Under the pieces are notes generated by a model. It was not told where the DNA came from and searched no databases. It worked only from the letters and a program-made list of their open reading frames with translations. This document shows positions 45,432 to 53,336 of a DNA stretch of 64,000 nucleotides, in pieces. The stretch lies in contig JAFSVL010000014.1 of NCBI GenBank assembly GCA_017445015.1, positions 40,072 to 104,071 on the forward strand, written 5' to 3'. The stretch comes from Bacteroidales bacterium. GTDB taxonomy: Bacteria > Bacteroidota > Bacteroidia > Bacteroidales > UBA932. The stretch's first letter is position 1. Each line of letters starts with the position of its first letter. The translations under genes and the position numbers were made by a program.

Positions 45432-47942
45432 TTAGTCAAAATCCACGAATCGCAGGTTTCCGGCCTTCCGAAGCCAAGCGCCGCTCGTCGTCGCTTTCCC
45501 ATAGAAAGTCTTGGATGCAGCCTGGTAACCGGACGAGAGTGACGCGGCCGGCGCCGTCGTACCGTCCGAATACTTGACGGCCACCTCAAAGTAGTTGGAG
45601 CCGCTCGTTTCGAAGATGAAAATCGGATTCTGGTTGGCCCCTGAAATGGCTCCGGCGGCATTTTTTGTTGAGGCGCCCGTGACGCCCACGACGCCCTCCC
45701 CGAACAGGGTAAGGCCGTCAAGGCCGCTGGCATCCACCGTCATCCGCACCGTACTGTTCGGGACAGCGGTACAGCGCTTGACCACCCAGCCGACAAAGGC
45801 CGCCACGCCGCCCACTTTCTGGGGAGTGCGGTTGGGATTGGCGGACTTGGCGAAGATGGTGCTGGAAGCGCGCAGATAGTCGAATTTCAGGAAGCCGCCC
45901 CCGCCGACAAGGCCGCCCGCCGCTTCTGAACCCTTTTCGGAGCCCACTTTGATCGTGGCATTATTGATTCCCCGGATGACGGGATAATAGGTGTCGCTGG
46001 TGGCCGTCGAAGGATTGTTGCTTCCCATGGCAAAACCGACGACGCCGCCGACATAAGTCTGGCGCGCGCCGCTCATATTGTTGGCCAGCGGCTGGATATT
46101 GTTGCCCGTACTGACGTCCAGGGTGCCCGTATTGGTACACTGGTCAATGATGAAGTAATACCCCTCGTCATTCGCCCCGACATACGGGCAGTTGGAACTG
46201 TACTTCGTACTCATGCCCAGGATGCCGCCTACGGCGGTGGCGAGCTGGTTCCCGGAACCCGTTCCGGATTTTTCCTCCCAGAATGTGATGGCCCCAGTAT
46301 TTTCACACTGTACAAAGCGGGAGTAAACCCCGGTATAATTCGTTCCGGGAACGCCCTGCGTGACGGTCCCGCAAATTCCCCCGATACCGCACTCCTTGAG
46401 GCTCTGGTTATTGCTGTTGGAGACCGCGTTCTTGACAATGGTGATATTTCCGGAGTTGTTGCAGCGGATAAAATCTCCGCACTGGCCGTCATAGTTGTTG
46501 CCGACGGCAATGCCGCCGGCCTTGAACACCCGGACCGAATCCGAAAGGATGGTGATATCCATATTCCCGGAATTTTCGCAGTCGCGGATGGTTCCACCGT
46601 TGGAAAGGGCAAGCCCGGCAAAATAGAGCGTGGAGTGAGCGCCCTGCGTTTCCGTATAATCCGTATTTATGGCATTCGTACAGTGATCCAGCACGCCGCC
46701 CCGGAAGATCCGGACCGCAAAAGCAGCATTGCCCCATGTGCCCGGCTCCGTACAGGACCCCGCCAGCGTCAGGCTCTTGACCGTCCCGGCCACATCTGCG
46801 GTTCCGAGCCAGGATATCATCGGCGTCGTGGAGCCGGTCTGGGTGATGGTGTGGTTGTTGCCGTCCAGCGTCTCCGTAAAGTAAATATTGTTCGACGCCC
46901 CGGGATAAACGGCATAATTCGAACCGTGACGGTGCAGATTATCCGTCGTAAAATCCTTGTAGATGTTGACTTCCCCGTCTTCGCCTATCCAGGCGGAAGC
47001 ATCCTCCTGCTGGGTAGCGTCCGTCGTGAATTTGGATTCGTCCGCACAGACGAAAGACCTCCAGTCGGTATTGGAGTAGATGCCGGGACCCTGATAGGTT
47101 TCCAGACCGGAAAGGGTGGCCGATTTGGCCAGCAGGACTCCGGCCTTCCCGGAAACGGCGGCATTGAGGGTACGGAGAATCTGGTACCGGCCGTCCGTCG
47201 TCACCACAAAGAAATTGAGTCCGTCGGAATAGTCCTTGGGCGGGATGGCGATGATGACGGGGTCCCCGGCGGCAATCCCCTCTCCGCAGTCCGCCGTAAC
47301 GGTATTGAAATTCCATCCGGTATGGTAGTTCTCCAGCTTCCTGGCGGAGAAGTCGGCTTTCATCCATCCCCGGACGCGGATCCCGTTGTTGGCCATGACA
47401 CGGACGCTCTTCACATCCTGGTCGAAAGTCAGTTTCAGGTAAGTTACGGCGTGCTCGAAGGTCAGGCCGTCCACGCCACCTGTCCCGATCATGATGGCGG
47501 CCGCGGGGTCAAATGCGCCTGCGCTCACGTTCTGGGTAACGGGCAGGATGATATTCGCCACGGGGTTCTCCTCCTGGACTTCATAAGAGTCATCCACATA
47601 GGCGGACGCAGGATAAACGGCATGATACGGGGCATCAATCAAAGCGTCGAAGCCGAAACGTGCGGAATGTCCGTTGATGTCCGCCGTCTCCAGCGGACGG
47701 GAAGTAATGCCATTGACCACGATCTGGTCTCCAGCCGTCCAGTTGACCGTCACACCGTCCAGCGCAATTTTGGAATCATCAATGCCGGCAGTCAGGAAGA
47801 AGACCGGATCGCCCTGTACAACCGTTTTTTCTTCGGCAGGAGCGTATTCGTTTTCCTGCAATTCTTTCTGGCAGGAAACCATTGCGAGGGCAAACAGGGC
47901 CAAACCCGCAAGCATGAGTGTGTTTTTCATTGTTGTTTTCAT
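45432..47942 (-). CDS. Fimbrillin-like domain plus GLUG-like beta-helix lipoprotein (first of three)
   Basis: This 836-aa lipoprotein begins MKTTMKNTLMLAGLALFALA and is lipidated at Cys24; an in-frame ATG at 47930 is an alternative. The fimbrillin-like module (about 40-290) shows IALDGVTVNWTAGDQIVVNG, YHAVYPASAY and LPVTQNVSAGAFDPAAAIMI. The link GPGIYSNTDWRSFV leads to rungs IRDCENSGNMDITI, FIRCNNSGNITIVK, FVQCENTGAITFWE and IDQCTNTGTLDVST, then MSGARQTYVGGVVGFA. It follows a 48-aa micro-protein and is the first large gene after the HTCS terminator. With the two downstream paralogs, it forms a trio at the head of the SusCD operon. Confidence 0.78.
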   Translation of the reverse strand: MKTTMKNTLMLAGLALFALAMVSCQKELQENEYAPAEEKTVVQGDPVFFLTAGIDDSKIALDGVTVNWTAGDQIVVNGITSRPLETADINGHSARFGFDALIDAPYHAVYPASAYVDDSYEVQEENPVANIILPVTQNVSAGAFDPAAAIMIGTGGVDGLTFEHAVTYLKLTFDQDVKSVRVMANNGIRVRGWMKADFSARKLENYHTGWNFNTVTADCGEGIAAGDPVIIAIPPKDYSDGLNFFVVTTDGRYQILRTLNAAVSGKAGVLLAKSATLSGLETYQGPGIYSNTDWRSFVCADESKFTTDATQQEDASAWIGEDGEVNIYKDFTTDNLHRHGSNYAVYPGASNNIYFTETLDGNNHTITQTGSTTPMISWLGTADVAGTVKSLTLAGSCTEPGTWGNAAFAVRIFRGGVLDHCTNAINTDYTETQGAHSTLYFAGLALSNGGTIRDCENSGNMDITILSDSVRVFKAGGIAVGNNYDGQCGDFIRCNNSGNITIVKNAVSNSNNQSLKECGIGGICGTVTQGVPGTNYTGVYSRFVQCENTGAITFWEEKSGTGSGNQLATAVGGILGMSTKYSSNCPYVGANDEGYYFIIDQCTNTGTLDVSTGNNIQPLANNMSGARQTYVGGVVGFAMGSNNPSTATSDTYYPVIRGINNATIKVGSEKGSEAAGGLVGGGGFLKFDYLRASSTIFAKSANPNRTPQKVGGVAAFVGWVVKRCTAVPNSTVRMTVDASGLDGLTLFGEGVVGVTGASTKNAAGAISGANQNPIFIFETSGSNYFEVAVKYSDGTTAPAASLSSGYQAASKTFYGKATTSGAWLRKAGNLRFVDFD

Positions 47943-47960
47943 TGATTACAGGTTTAACGC

Positions 47961-48107
47961 TTAGTTATCCCAGTCGAAGACGTCGTCTTCTTCCGTCAGA
48001 TCGACGACACGATAAGAGTCACAGAGGATGGGCACTGCCCTTGGAGGCGCCACCCTCACTCGCGGAGTCTCATACTCCGGCACCGTTTTTTCAAGCATTG
48101 TTTTCAT
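47961..48107 (-). CDS. Micro-protein (48 aa) with LCxS motif and acidic FDW tail
   Basis: The ATG at 48107 opens MKTMLEKTVPEYETPRV; the middle carries ILCDSYR (residues 27-33) and the end reads EEDDVFDWDN. It is the first frame after the presumed PUL promoter and precedes the first beta-helix lipoprotein by 18 nt. The order Pro-rich start, L-C-x-S, acidic stretch, F-D-W is nearly the same as in the 43-aa micro-protein at 45280-45411. There is no signal peptide or known domain. It could be a leader peptide, a co-factor of the lipoprotein, or a small signalling product; none is proven. Confidence 0.7.
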   Translation of the reverse strand: MKTMLEKTVPEYETPRVRVAPPRAVPILCDSYRVVDLTEEDDVFDWDN

Positions 48108-48145
48108 TATTGTTGCATGTTACGATTTTCCTAAACCATGACATG

Positions 48146-48153
48146 CAAAATTG
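48146..48153 (-). promoter_or_regulatory. Possible -7 element for the SusCD operon
   Basis: The minus strand reads CAATTTTGCATG, seven of eight matches to TAnnTTTG, 39 nt before the first micro-protein. No -33 TTG lies at the usual spacing, which would suit a promoter that depends on the HTCS activator next door. Confidence 0.35.
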
Positions 48154-48188
48154 AAAAATCCTTCCCGCAAGCACGGAAAGGATTTTTC
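48153..48188 (-). terminator. Terminator after the HTCS gene
   Basis: GAAAAATCCTT (48153-48163) pairs with AAGGATTTTTC (from about 48178) around a GC-rich loop, 14 nt beyond the HTCS stop. On the minus strand the right arm ends in a T-rich run. It overlaps the presumed PUL -7 element. Confidence 0.6.
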
Positions 48189-48201
48189 CAAAAAATGTAG
48201 T

Positions 48202-51200
48202 TTATTTTTCAAGCGCCGCGTAGTCGGAAGGCGTCATCCCGTACATCTCCTTGAAACACTTTGCGAAGTAGGAGGCACTGGTAAAACCTACGGCGTAACA
48301 GATGTCCGTAACATTATTGCCGTGCATGTCCCTGAGCATCTTCGCGGCCGCCGTCAGCCGTTTCTGACGGATATAGTTGCTGGGCGAAGTGTCAAGCATC
48401 TTGCGGATTTTACGGATCATCGATGACTGGCTCATACACAGTGCATCGGCAATCATGTCGTTGGAGAGTTCGGAGTTCCCGATATTTTCCGTGATGAACC
48501 CGTCAAAGGTACGGAAGAACTCCTCGTCTCGCTTGGGCAGCCCGAACATGGAAATGTCCGCATTCCCCAGACCGGAAGAAATGGCCTTGCGCATCAGGTT
48601 GCGCCGCTCTACGATATTCCTGACGCTTGTACGAAGGTATTCAAGGTCGAAGGGCTTTTCGATATAAAGGTCTGCACCGGCCTCCATCGCCTGGATTTTC
48701 GATTCCACGCTCGTGCGCGCGGAGAGGATAATGATGGGGATATGGGAGTTTTCATCGTCCGAGCGTACGCGGCGGCACAGTTCCAGCCCGTCGATACCGG
48801 GCATGGTGATATCAGCGACCACCACGTCAGGACTGTTCATCTGAAGCAGTTCCAGCGCATCGTCTCCCCTCCGGGCCACAAGGACGACATAGTCTTCCTC
48901 CATTTTCCGGCGAAGGAATTCCAGCAGTTCGGCATTGTCTTCTGCAATGAGCAGTACCGGATTTTCAGCATGCTCCATTGTGGATTTCCCCTTCTCGGAG
49001 ATTTCTTCCACCGGCACATCCGCGGCGGGCAGGCTGAGCCTGAAGACGGTACGCTCCGCATCGAGCAACTCGATATCCCCGCCATGCATGCGGGCCAGCG
49101 ACCGTGCCAGGGGCAGGCCGATCCCGAAGCCTTCGCTGCCTCCGTCATGGCGTACGAAGGGAAGGAAAACGGATTCGCGCAACTCCGGCGGAATGCTGAC
49201 GCCGTCATTGGCCACCTCCACCTGCACCCGGTCGCCGCCATGGAGCGACAGCTGTATGTCGATGCTGTGTTCCGCATATTTCAGCGCATTGATCAGCAGG
49301 TTGTTGAGCATCTTGCCCAGGGCGGGACGGTCCGCATTCACCCAGATTGCCTCAGAGATGCCCTTCAGATTCAGGGCGATTCCTTTGAGCCGGGCGGACT
49401 CCGTATAGTTGAATACCGTATTCTCCAGCTCCGATGCCAGATTCACGGGCTCGCAGTTGAGGATGTATCCCTTCCGTTCCACCCGGGAAAACTCCAGCAA
49501 CTCATTGACGAGTCCGGTGAGATAGTCGGTATTGCTCTTCATGACCGACAGGTCACGCCGGGCCTCGTCGTCTAGGCTGTCCTTTGCCATCACGCTCTGC
49601 AGGGGTGTGCCGATAAGGGTAAGCGGGGTCTTGATTTCATGCACGATATGACTGAAGAAATCCATCTTGCTACGGAGCAGTTCAGCGTCCGTCTTGCGGC
49701 GGTATTCTTCTTCCTTCTCGCGGGCCCTGGCGTTCCGCCGCCGCTCCACCCTCCAGAAGACCAGGGAGGCCATCAGCAGGAACAGCAGCAGAATGAGGGA
49801 AATGCCTGCAGCAGATGCAAAGAAACGTGATTGCACCACGATGGCTATGGGGGGATGACCTTCAGCCCAGACCTTTCCCGATGAAGAACTGCGCATCCTG
49901 AGCCGGTATTTTCCGGGCGGCACATTGAAATAGTACACGGTCCGGGAAACGGAAATGTCCCGCCAATGCCGGTCATACCCCTCCAGGAAACACATCATGC
50001 GCCCGCCTGCCGGCAATGTCAGGTCCATCAGGGAGAAATTAAATCCGAAGGAGTTCTGTCCGGGACGCAGCACGACGCTGTTCCGGAGGTCCGCATTCCC
50101 GGGAAGGGCACCGCCGCCGATACGCATGCGCGTGACGATGATGCGCGGCGGCGTGTAGTCTTCGTCCATCGCCTGCGGATTGAAACGCACGAGCCCGTTG
50201 TCGGAACCTGCGAAGATATCGCCTGAAGGGAGCCTTATCAGGCTGCGCGACAATTTCCCGTCCAGCAGTCCCCTGCTCCCGTTGAATACCCGCACCGACA
50301 AATCCGAAGGATTGAATTGCACCAGGCCCTTGTCCGAGGACAGCCAAAGCGTACCGTCAGCATCCTCCACGGCATTGAAATAGTTGTCCGAGGGAAGATC
50401 CGGAACGCTCTTTTTATCAAACACGGTAAACTTGTTCCCGTCCAGACGTGCAAAACCTCCGTTGAAGCCGACAACCCAGAGATGTCCGCCGCTGTCCGTC
50501 AGCAGAGAGGAAATCTTATCTGTGGGGAGGCCGCTGCCGTCACCCTGCCGGAAACGCCGGACGACTTTTGCTTCCGCCGGATCCCACTCGAAAAGGCCTA
50601 CGGCATAACTGGACACCCAGTACCGGCCGCCGGGCGCGTCAGCGAGGGACGTGACAAACACTCCGTCCAACTCAGGCACCTGCCTGAAACGGTCCTCTTC
50701 CCTCATATAGCGGTAAAGTCCGAGGGTATTGGCGAAGAACAACTCCCCGCCCTCCGACAGATAGGCCAGATAGACCCTCGGGTCCGTGGCTCCGCCCCGC
50801 GTCAGCGTCCCTTTGTTCTCCAGCCTTCCGGAAGAAGGGTCGTAACGGAAGAGCCCGTTGTACGTACCAATCCAGAGACGGCCATTGTCCCAGCAGGTGA
50901 AGGTCCGGGAAAAAGGCAGCCCTGGAAGGTCCACCCGTTCCAGTTGCCGGCTGCCGATGCTGTATCGCATCAGCGGCGCATTTTCGCCGGAAATCCAGAG
51001 GGCATCGCTTCCGTCCCAGGAGATACCGCTGATGATGGTCCCCTCCAGCGGCACACCCTGGCAGAGATACAACTTCTCGATAAGGTTCTGGGGTACTCCG
51101 GAAAAGTTGAGCCCGCCGTCCTTGGTCCCGACCCACAGGCCGGAATTGCGGTCCACGAAACAGGTAAAGACGTAACGGCCGGCAATGGAAAGCCGGTCGG

Positions 51201-52116
51201 CAGGATCCGACCTCAGGCAGAGCGCATCCCGCTCCCGGAGCAGGTCGAAACGCCACACCCCGTCCGTCGTGGCCATCCAGACAAAGCGCTCCTTCTCCAG
51301 AAAGGCATCCACGATGGAAATGCCTTCGGGGCGGGGGAAAAGTTCTTCTGCCCGGCGGGATGCGGGGTCGTAGCGGCTTACACCGTGCAGGTTGCTTACG
51401 ACAATAAGGCTACTGTCCACGAAGAAAAGCTGCTCGATCTCGTCCCCATCGTAAAACGACGGGGAGCCTTCCGGACGCAGGGGCTCAACGCAGACAAAGG
51501 AGGTATCCGAATGGAAAAGTCCCTTGTGATAGCGCGAAAGCCAGAATCCGCCCTCCCCGTCTTCCACCATCCTGCGGAAAGAAATCGACAGGTTGTCCGG
51601 AGAATATTCCGGCTCCTTGTCCCGGTTTCCCTCCCAGTTGCGAAGAAGTCCGTCAGCGGGAGAATAGCGGAAAATCCCCTGATAATTGGCAAGGAACCAG
51701 ACATTCCCTCCCTTGTCGAGGTAAATGGAGGTTACCTTGTTCCGGATGGTCGTTCCCTTGTCGCTGACGACATCGAAAGGCTCGAAGCGGTCTTCCTGCC
51801 AGAGATAGCGCGCACAGCCGGCATCCGTGCCGATCCAGAGATTTCCCTCCGTATCCTCGACGATGGTATGGATGAAATCCGAGGGCAGGCCGAGCGCATC
51901 TTTGCGCCAGGAATTGAAATGCAGGCCGTCGAAACGGTTCAGGCCGTCAAAGGTGCCGATCCAGATGTATCCGCGGCTGTCCTGCATGACCTTGCTCACA
52001 CCATCGTAGGAAATGGCGCTGTTGGCCGTATTGAAGTGCGTAAAACGATAGGTCCCCTCCCCCGCGGCGGCGATGGAGGACAACAGGAAGACGATTATGG
52101 AAACGACACGCCTCAT
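48202..52116 (-). CDS. Hybrid two-component system sensor-regulator (HTCS)
   Basis: This 1304-aa one-protein sensor, kinase and transcription factor controls PUL expression in response to periplasmic oligosaccharide. After MRRVVSIIVFLLSSIAAAGE come two reg_prop beta-propellers (about 25-680; repeats like SRGYIWIGTFDGLNRFDG and EGNLWIGTDAGCARY), a Y_Y_Y domain (about 690-755), and a membrane helix (about 767-790). The cytosolic part contains HisKA with HEIKTPLTLIG (His near 826), an ATPase with GFGIGLPLARSLA, a receiver with Asp1102 in VVVADITMPGIDG, and a C-terminal AraC HTH (VTDICYAVGFTSASYFAKCF). The start overlaps the galM-like stop by ATGA, so the two are coupled. It probably activates the adjacent SusCD operon. 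Confidence 0.95.
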   Translation of the reverse strand: MRRVVSIIVFLLSSIAAAGEGTYRFTHFNTANSAISYDGVSKVMQDSRGYIWIGTFDGLNRFDGLHFNSWRKDALGLPSDFIHTIVEDTEGNLWIGTDAGCARYLWQEDRFEPFDVVSDKGTTIRNKVTSIYLDKGGNVWFLANYQGIFRYSPADGLLRNWEGNRDKEPEYSPDNLSISFRRMVEDGEGGFWLSRYHKGLFHSDTSFVCVEPLRPEGSPSFYDGDEIEQLFFVDSSLIVVSNLHGVSRYDPASRRAEELFPRPEGISIVDAFLEKERFVWMATTDGVWRFDLLRERDALCLRSDPADRLSIAGRYVFTCFVDRNSGLWVGTKDGGLNFSGVPQNLIEKLYLCQGVPLEGTIISGISWDGSDALWISGENAPLMRYSIGSRQLERVDLPGLPFSRTFTCWDNGRLWIGTYNGLFRYDPSSGRLENKGTLTRGGATDPRVYLAYLSEGGELFFANTLGLYRYMREEDRFRQVPELDGVFVTSLADAPGGRYWVSSYAVGLFEWDPAEAKVVRRFRQGDGSGLPTDKISSLLTDSGGHLWVVGFNGGFARLDGNKFTVFDKKSVPDLPSDNYFNAVEDADGTLWLSSDKGLVQFNPSDLSVRVFNGSRGLLDGKLSRSLIRLPSGDIFAGSDNGLVRFNPQAMDEDYTPPRIIVTRMRIGGGALPGNADLRNSVVLRPGQNSFGFNFSLMDLTLPAGGRMMCFLEGYDRHWRDISVSRTVYYFNVPPGKYRLRMRSSSSGKVWAEGHPPIAIVVQSRFFASAAGISLILLLFLLMASLVFWRVERRRNARAREKEEEYRRKTDAELLRSKMDFFSHIVHEIKTPLTLIGTPLQSVMAKDSLDDEARRDLSVMKSNTDYLTGLVNELLEFSRVERKGYILNCEPVNLASELENTVFNYTESARLKGIALNLKGISEAIWVNADRPALGKMLNNLLINALKYAEHSIDIQLSLHGGDRVQVEVANDGVSIPPELRESVFLPFVRHDGGSEGFGIGLPLARSLARMHGGDIELLDAERTVFRLSLPAADVPVEEISEKGKSTMEHAENPVLLIAEDNAELLEFLRRKMEEDYVVLVARRGDDALELLQMNSPDVVVADITMPGIDGLELCRRVRSDDENSHIPIIILSARTSVESKIQAMEAGADLYIEKPFDLEYLRTSVRNIVERRNLMRKAISSGLGNADISMFGLPKRDEEFFRTFDGFITENIGNSELSNDMIADALCMSQSSMIRKIRKMLDTSPSNYIRQKRLTAAAKMLRDMHGNNVTDICYAVGFTSASYFAKCFKEMYGMTPSDYAALEK

Positions 52117-53252
52117 TTTGCATAGAAGCGCCATTCGGTGGAACTGTAATACGCTTCGCCGGGGCGGAGTACCGTCGAGGGGAAACGCGGCTGATTGGGG
52201 CTGTCGGCAAAATGTATCGTCTCCAGCAGCATGCCGGTATATTTTTCCACGGGGCCGTACTTGCCCTGGAGGGTACCGTTGAACCCGCGGGCGGTGTAGG
52301 TAAGGATGGCGGGCTCGGTGGTCCAGGTCTCGACGCCGCGTCCGCTGCGGCGGTCATAGAGGTCGGCCGCCTTGCGCATCGTACCGTCCCAGTCCCGGAC
52401 ACACCAGCAGGCGGACATGCCGTGCATGATTTCCAGATGCCGGGAGGGGTGGTCCAGCCGGTAGTCCACGCGATGCGGCTCACGGAAATCGAAGGGCGTT
52501 CCCTCGACGGCAAGGATCAGGTCCGGGCACATCTGCAGATTGTTCTGGATACAGGAATCCGCCTCTACGGTAAGCAGCTGTTCCATCACATAACTGCCGT
52601 GGCGGGCGCCGTGCATATTGAAAAACGAATGGTTGCTGAGGTTGATGACCGTAGGTTTGTCCGTCGTGGCGGCATACTCCACCTTGACGGTATTGTCTTC
52701 CGTCAGCCAATAGGTGACGGAGCAGTCACAGTTTCCCGGGAAACCGGATTCGCCGTCCGGGCTGAGACGGTGCATCTTCACACCCACGCGGCCGGGGGCG
52801 CTCACCGCTTCGCTTTCCCACAGGAAGCGGTCGAAGCCCTGCGAGGCGCCGTGACACTGCACGGGCACTCCGGCCAGTTTCTCATTGGCCTCCAATTCAT
52901 ATTTCACGCCGTCCAGCGTGAAGGAAGCATGGTTGATGCGGTTGCCGTAACGTCCGATGATACAGCCCATGAAACGCTCCGGCTTTGCCTTTACGAAAGT
53001 TTCAAAATCCCCGGGGCCGACGATGACGTCATCCATTACGCCGTCCCTGTCCGGCATAAAGATACTGACGATACGGGCGCCATAGTCCGAAACGGTCATG
53101 GACGCGCCGCCACTGTTCGTCAGGGTATAGAGTTTTGCCTGGCTGCCATCTTCCAGCGTGCCGAAGGTCTCGCTCGTAACGGAAAGTTGATGTGGATTGC
53201 AGGAACAGATTGCAGCGCAGAGCGCCGTCAGGGCCAAAATTCGACTTTTCAT
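52113..53252 (-). CDS. galM: Aldose 1-epimerase (galactose mutarotase), lipoprotein
   Basis: This 379-aa protein starts MKSRILALTALCAAICSC (Cys18 lipid site), so it acts outside the cytoplasm. Family motifs are GRYGNRINHASFTLDG, VPVQCHGASQGFDRFLW, NLSNHSFFN, and GMLLETIHFADSPNQPRFP with the likely catalytic Glu. Mutarotase interconverts alpha and beta anomers of sugars released by retaining hydrolases. Its coupling to the HTCS by a 4-nt overlap suggests it shapes the sugar form presented to the sensor or importer. It has its own promoter with a palindrome. Confidence 0.93.
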   Translation of the reverse strand: MKSRILALTALCAAICSCNPHQLSVTSETFGTLEDGSQAKLYTLTNSGGASMTVSDYGARIVSIFMPDRDGVMDDVIVGPGDFETFVKAKPERFMGCIIGRYGNRINHASFTLDGVKYELEANEKLAGVPVQCHGASQGFDRFLWESEAVSAPGRVGVKMHRLSPDGESGFPGNCDCSVTYWLTEDNTVKVEYAATTDKPTVINLSNHSFFNMHGARHGSYVMEQLLTVEADSCIQNNLQMCPDLILAVEGTPFDFREPHRVDYRLDHPSRHLEIMHGMSACWCVRDWDGTMRKAADLYDRRSGRGVETWTTEPAILTYTARGFNGTLQGKYGPVEKYTGMLLETIHFADSPNQPRFPSTVLRPGEAYYSSTEWRFYAK

Positions 53253-53257
53253 ATCCG

Positions 53258-53278
53258 TTTTGTGTTACTAACACAAAA
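53258..53278. promoter_or_regulatory. Perfect palindrome at the galM-HTCS transcription start, probable operator
   Basis: TTTTGTGTTA (53258-53267) and TAACACAAAA (53269-53278) are perfect inverse arms around a single C. The palindrome covers the start-site region just downstream of the -7 box of galM, where a bound repressor would block initiation. No regulator can be assigned from sequence alone. Confidence 0.6.
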
Positions 53279-53281
53279 ATA
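53274..53281 (-). promoter_or_regulatory. -7 element of the galM-HTCS operon
   Basis: The minus strand reads TATTTTTG, a match to TAnnTTTG, 21 nt before the ATG at 53252. It overlaps the tail of the tpiA terminator and the palindrome. Confidence 0.6.
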
Positions 53282-53303
53282 GCGCGGTCGGAAAGTCCGC
53301 GCT
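53281..53303 (-). terminator. tpiA terminator overlapping the galM promoter
   Basis: AGCGCGG (53281-53287) and CCGCGCT (53297-53303) form a perfect 7-bp stem, 34 nt beyond the tpiA stop. On the minus strand the stem is followed by ATTTTTG, so its T-tract is also the galM -7 box. Confidence 0.7.
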
Positions 53304-53336
53304 AAAAGAATTTTCCCAAAAAAGAAAAAAATATTG

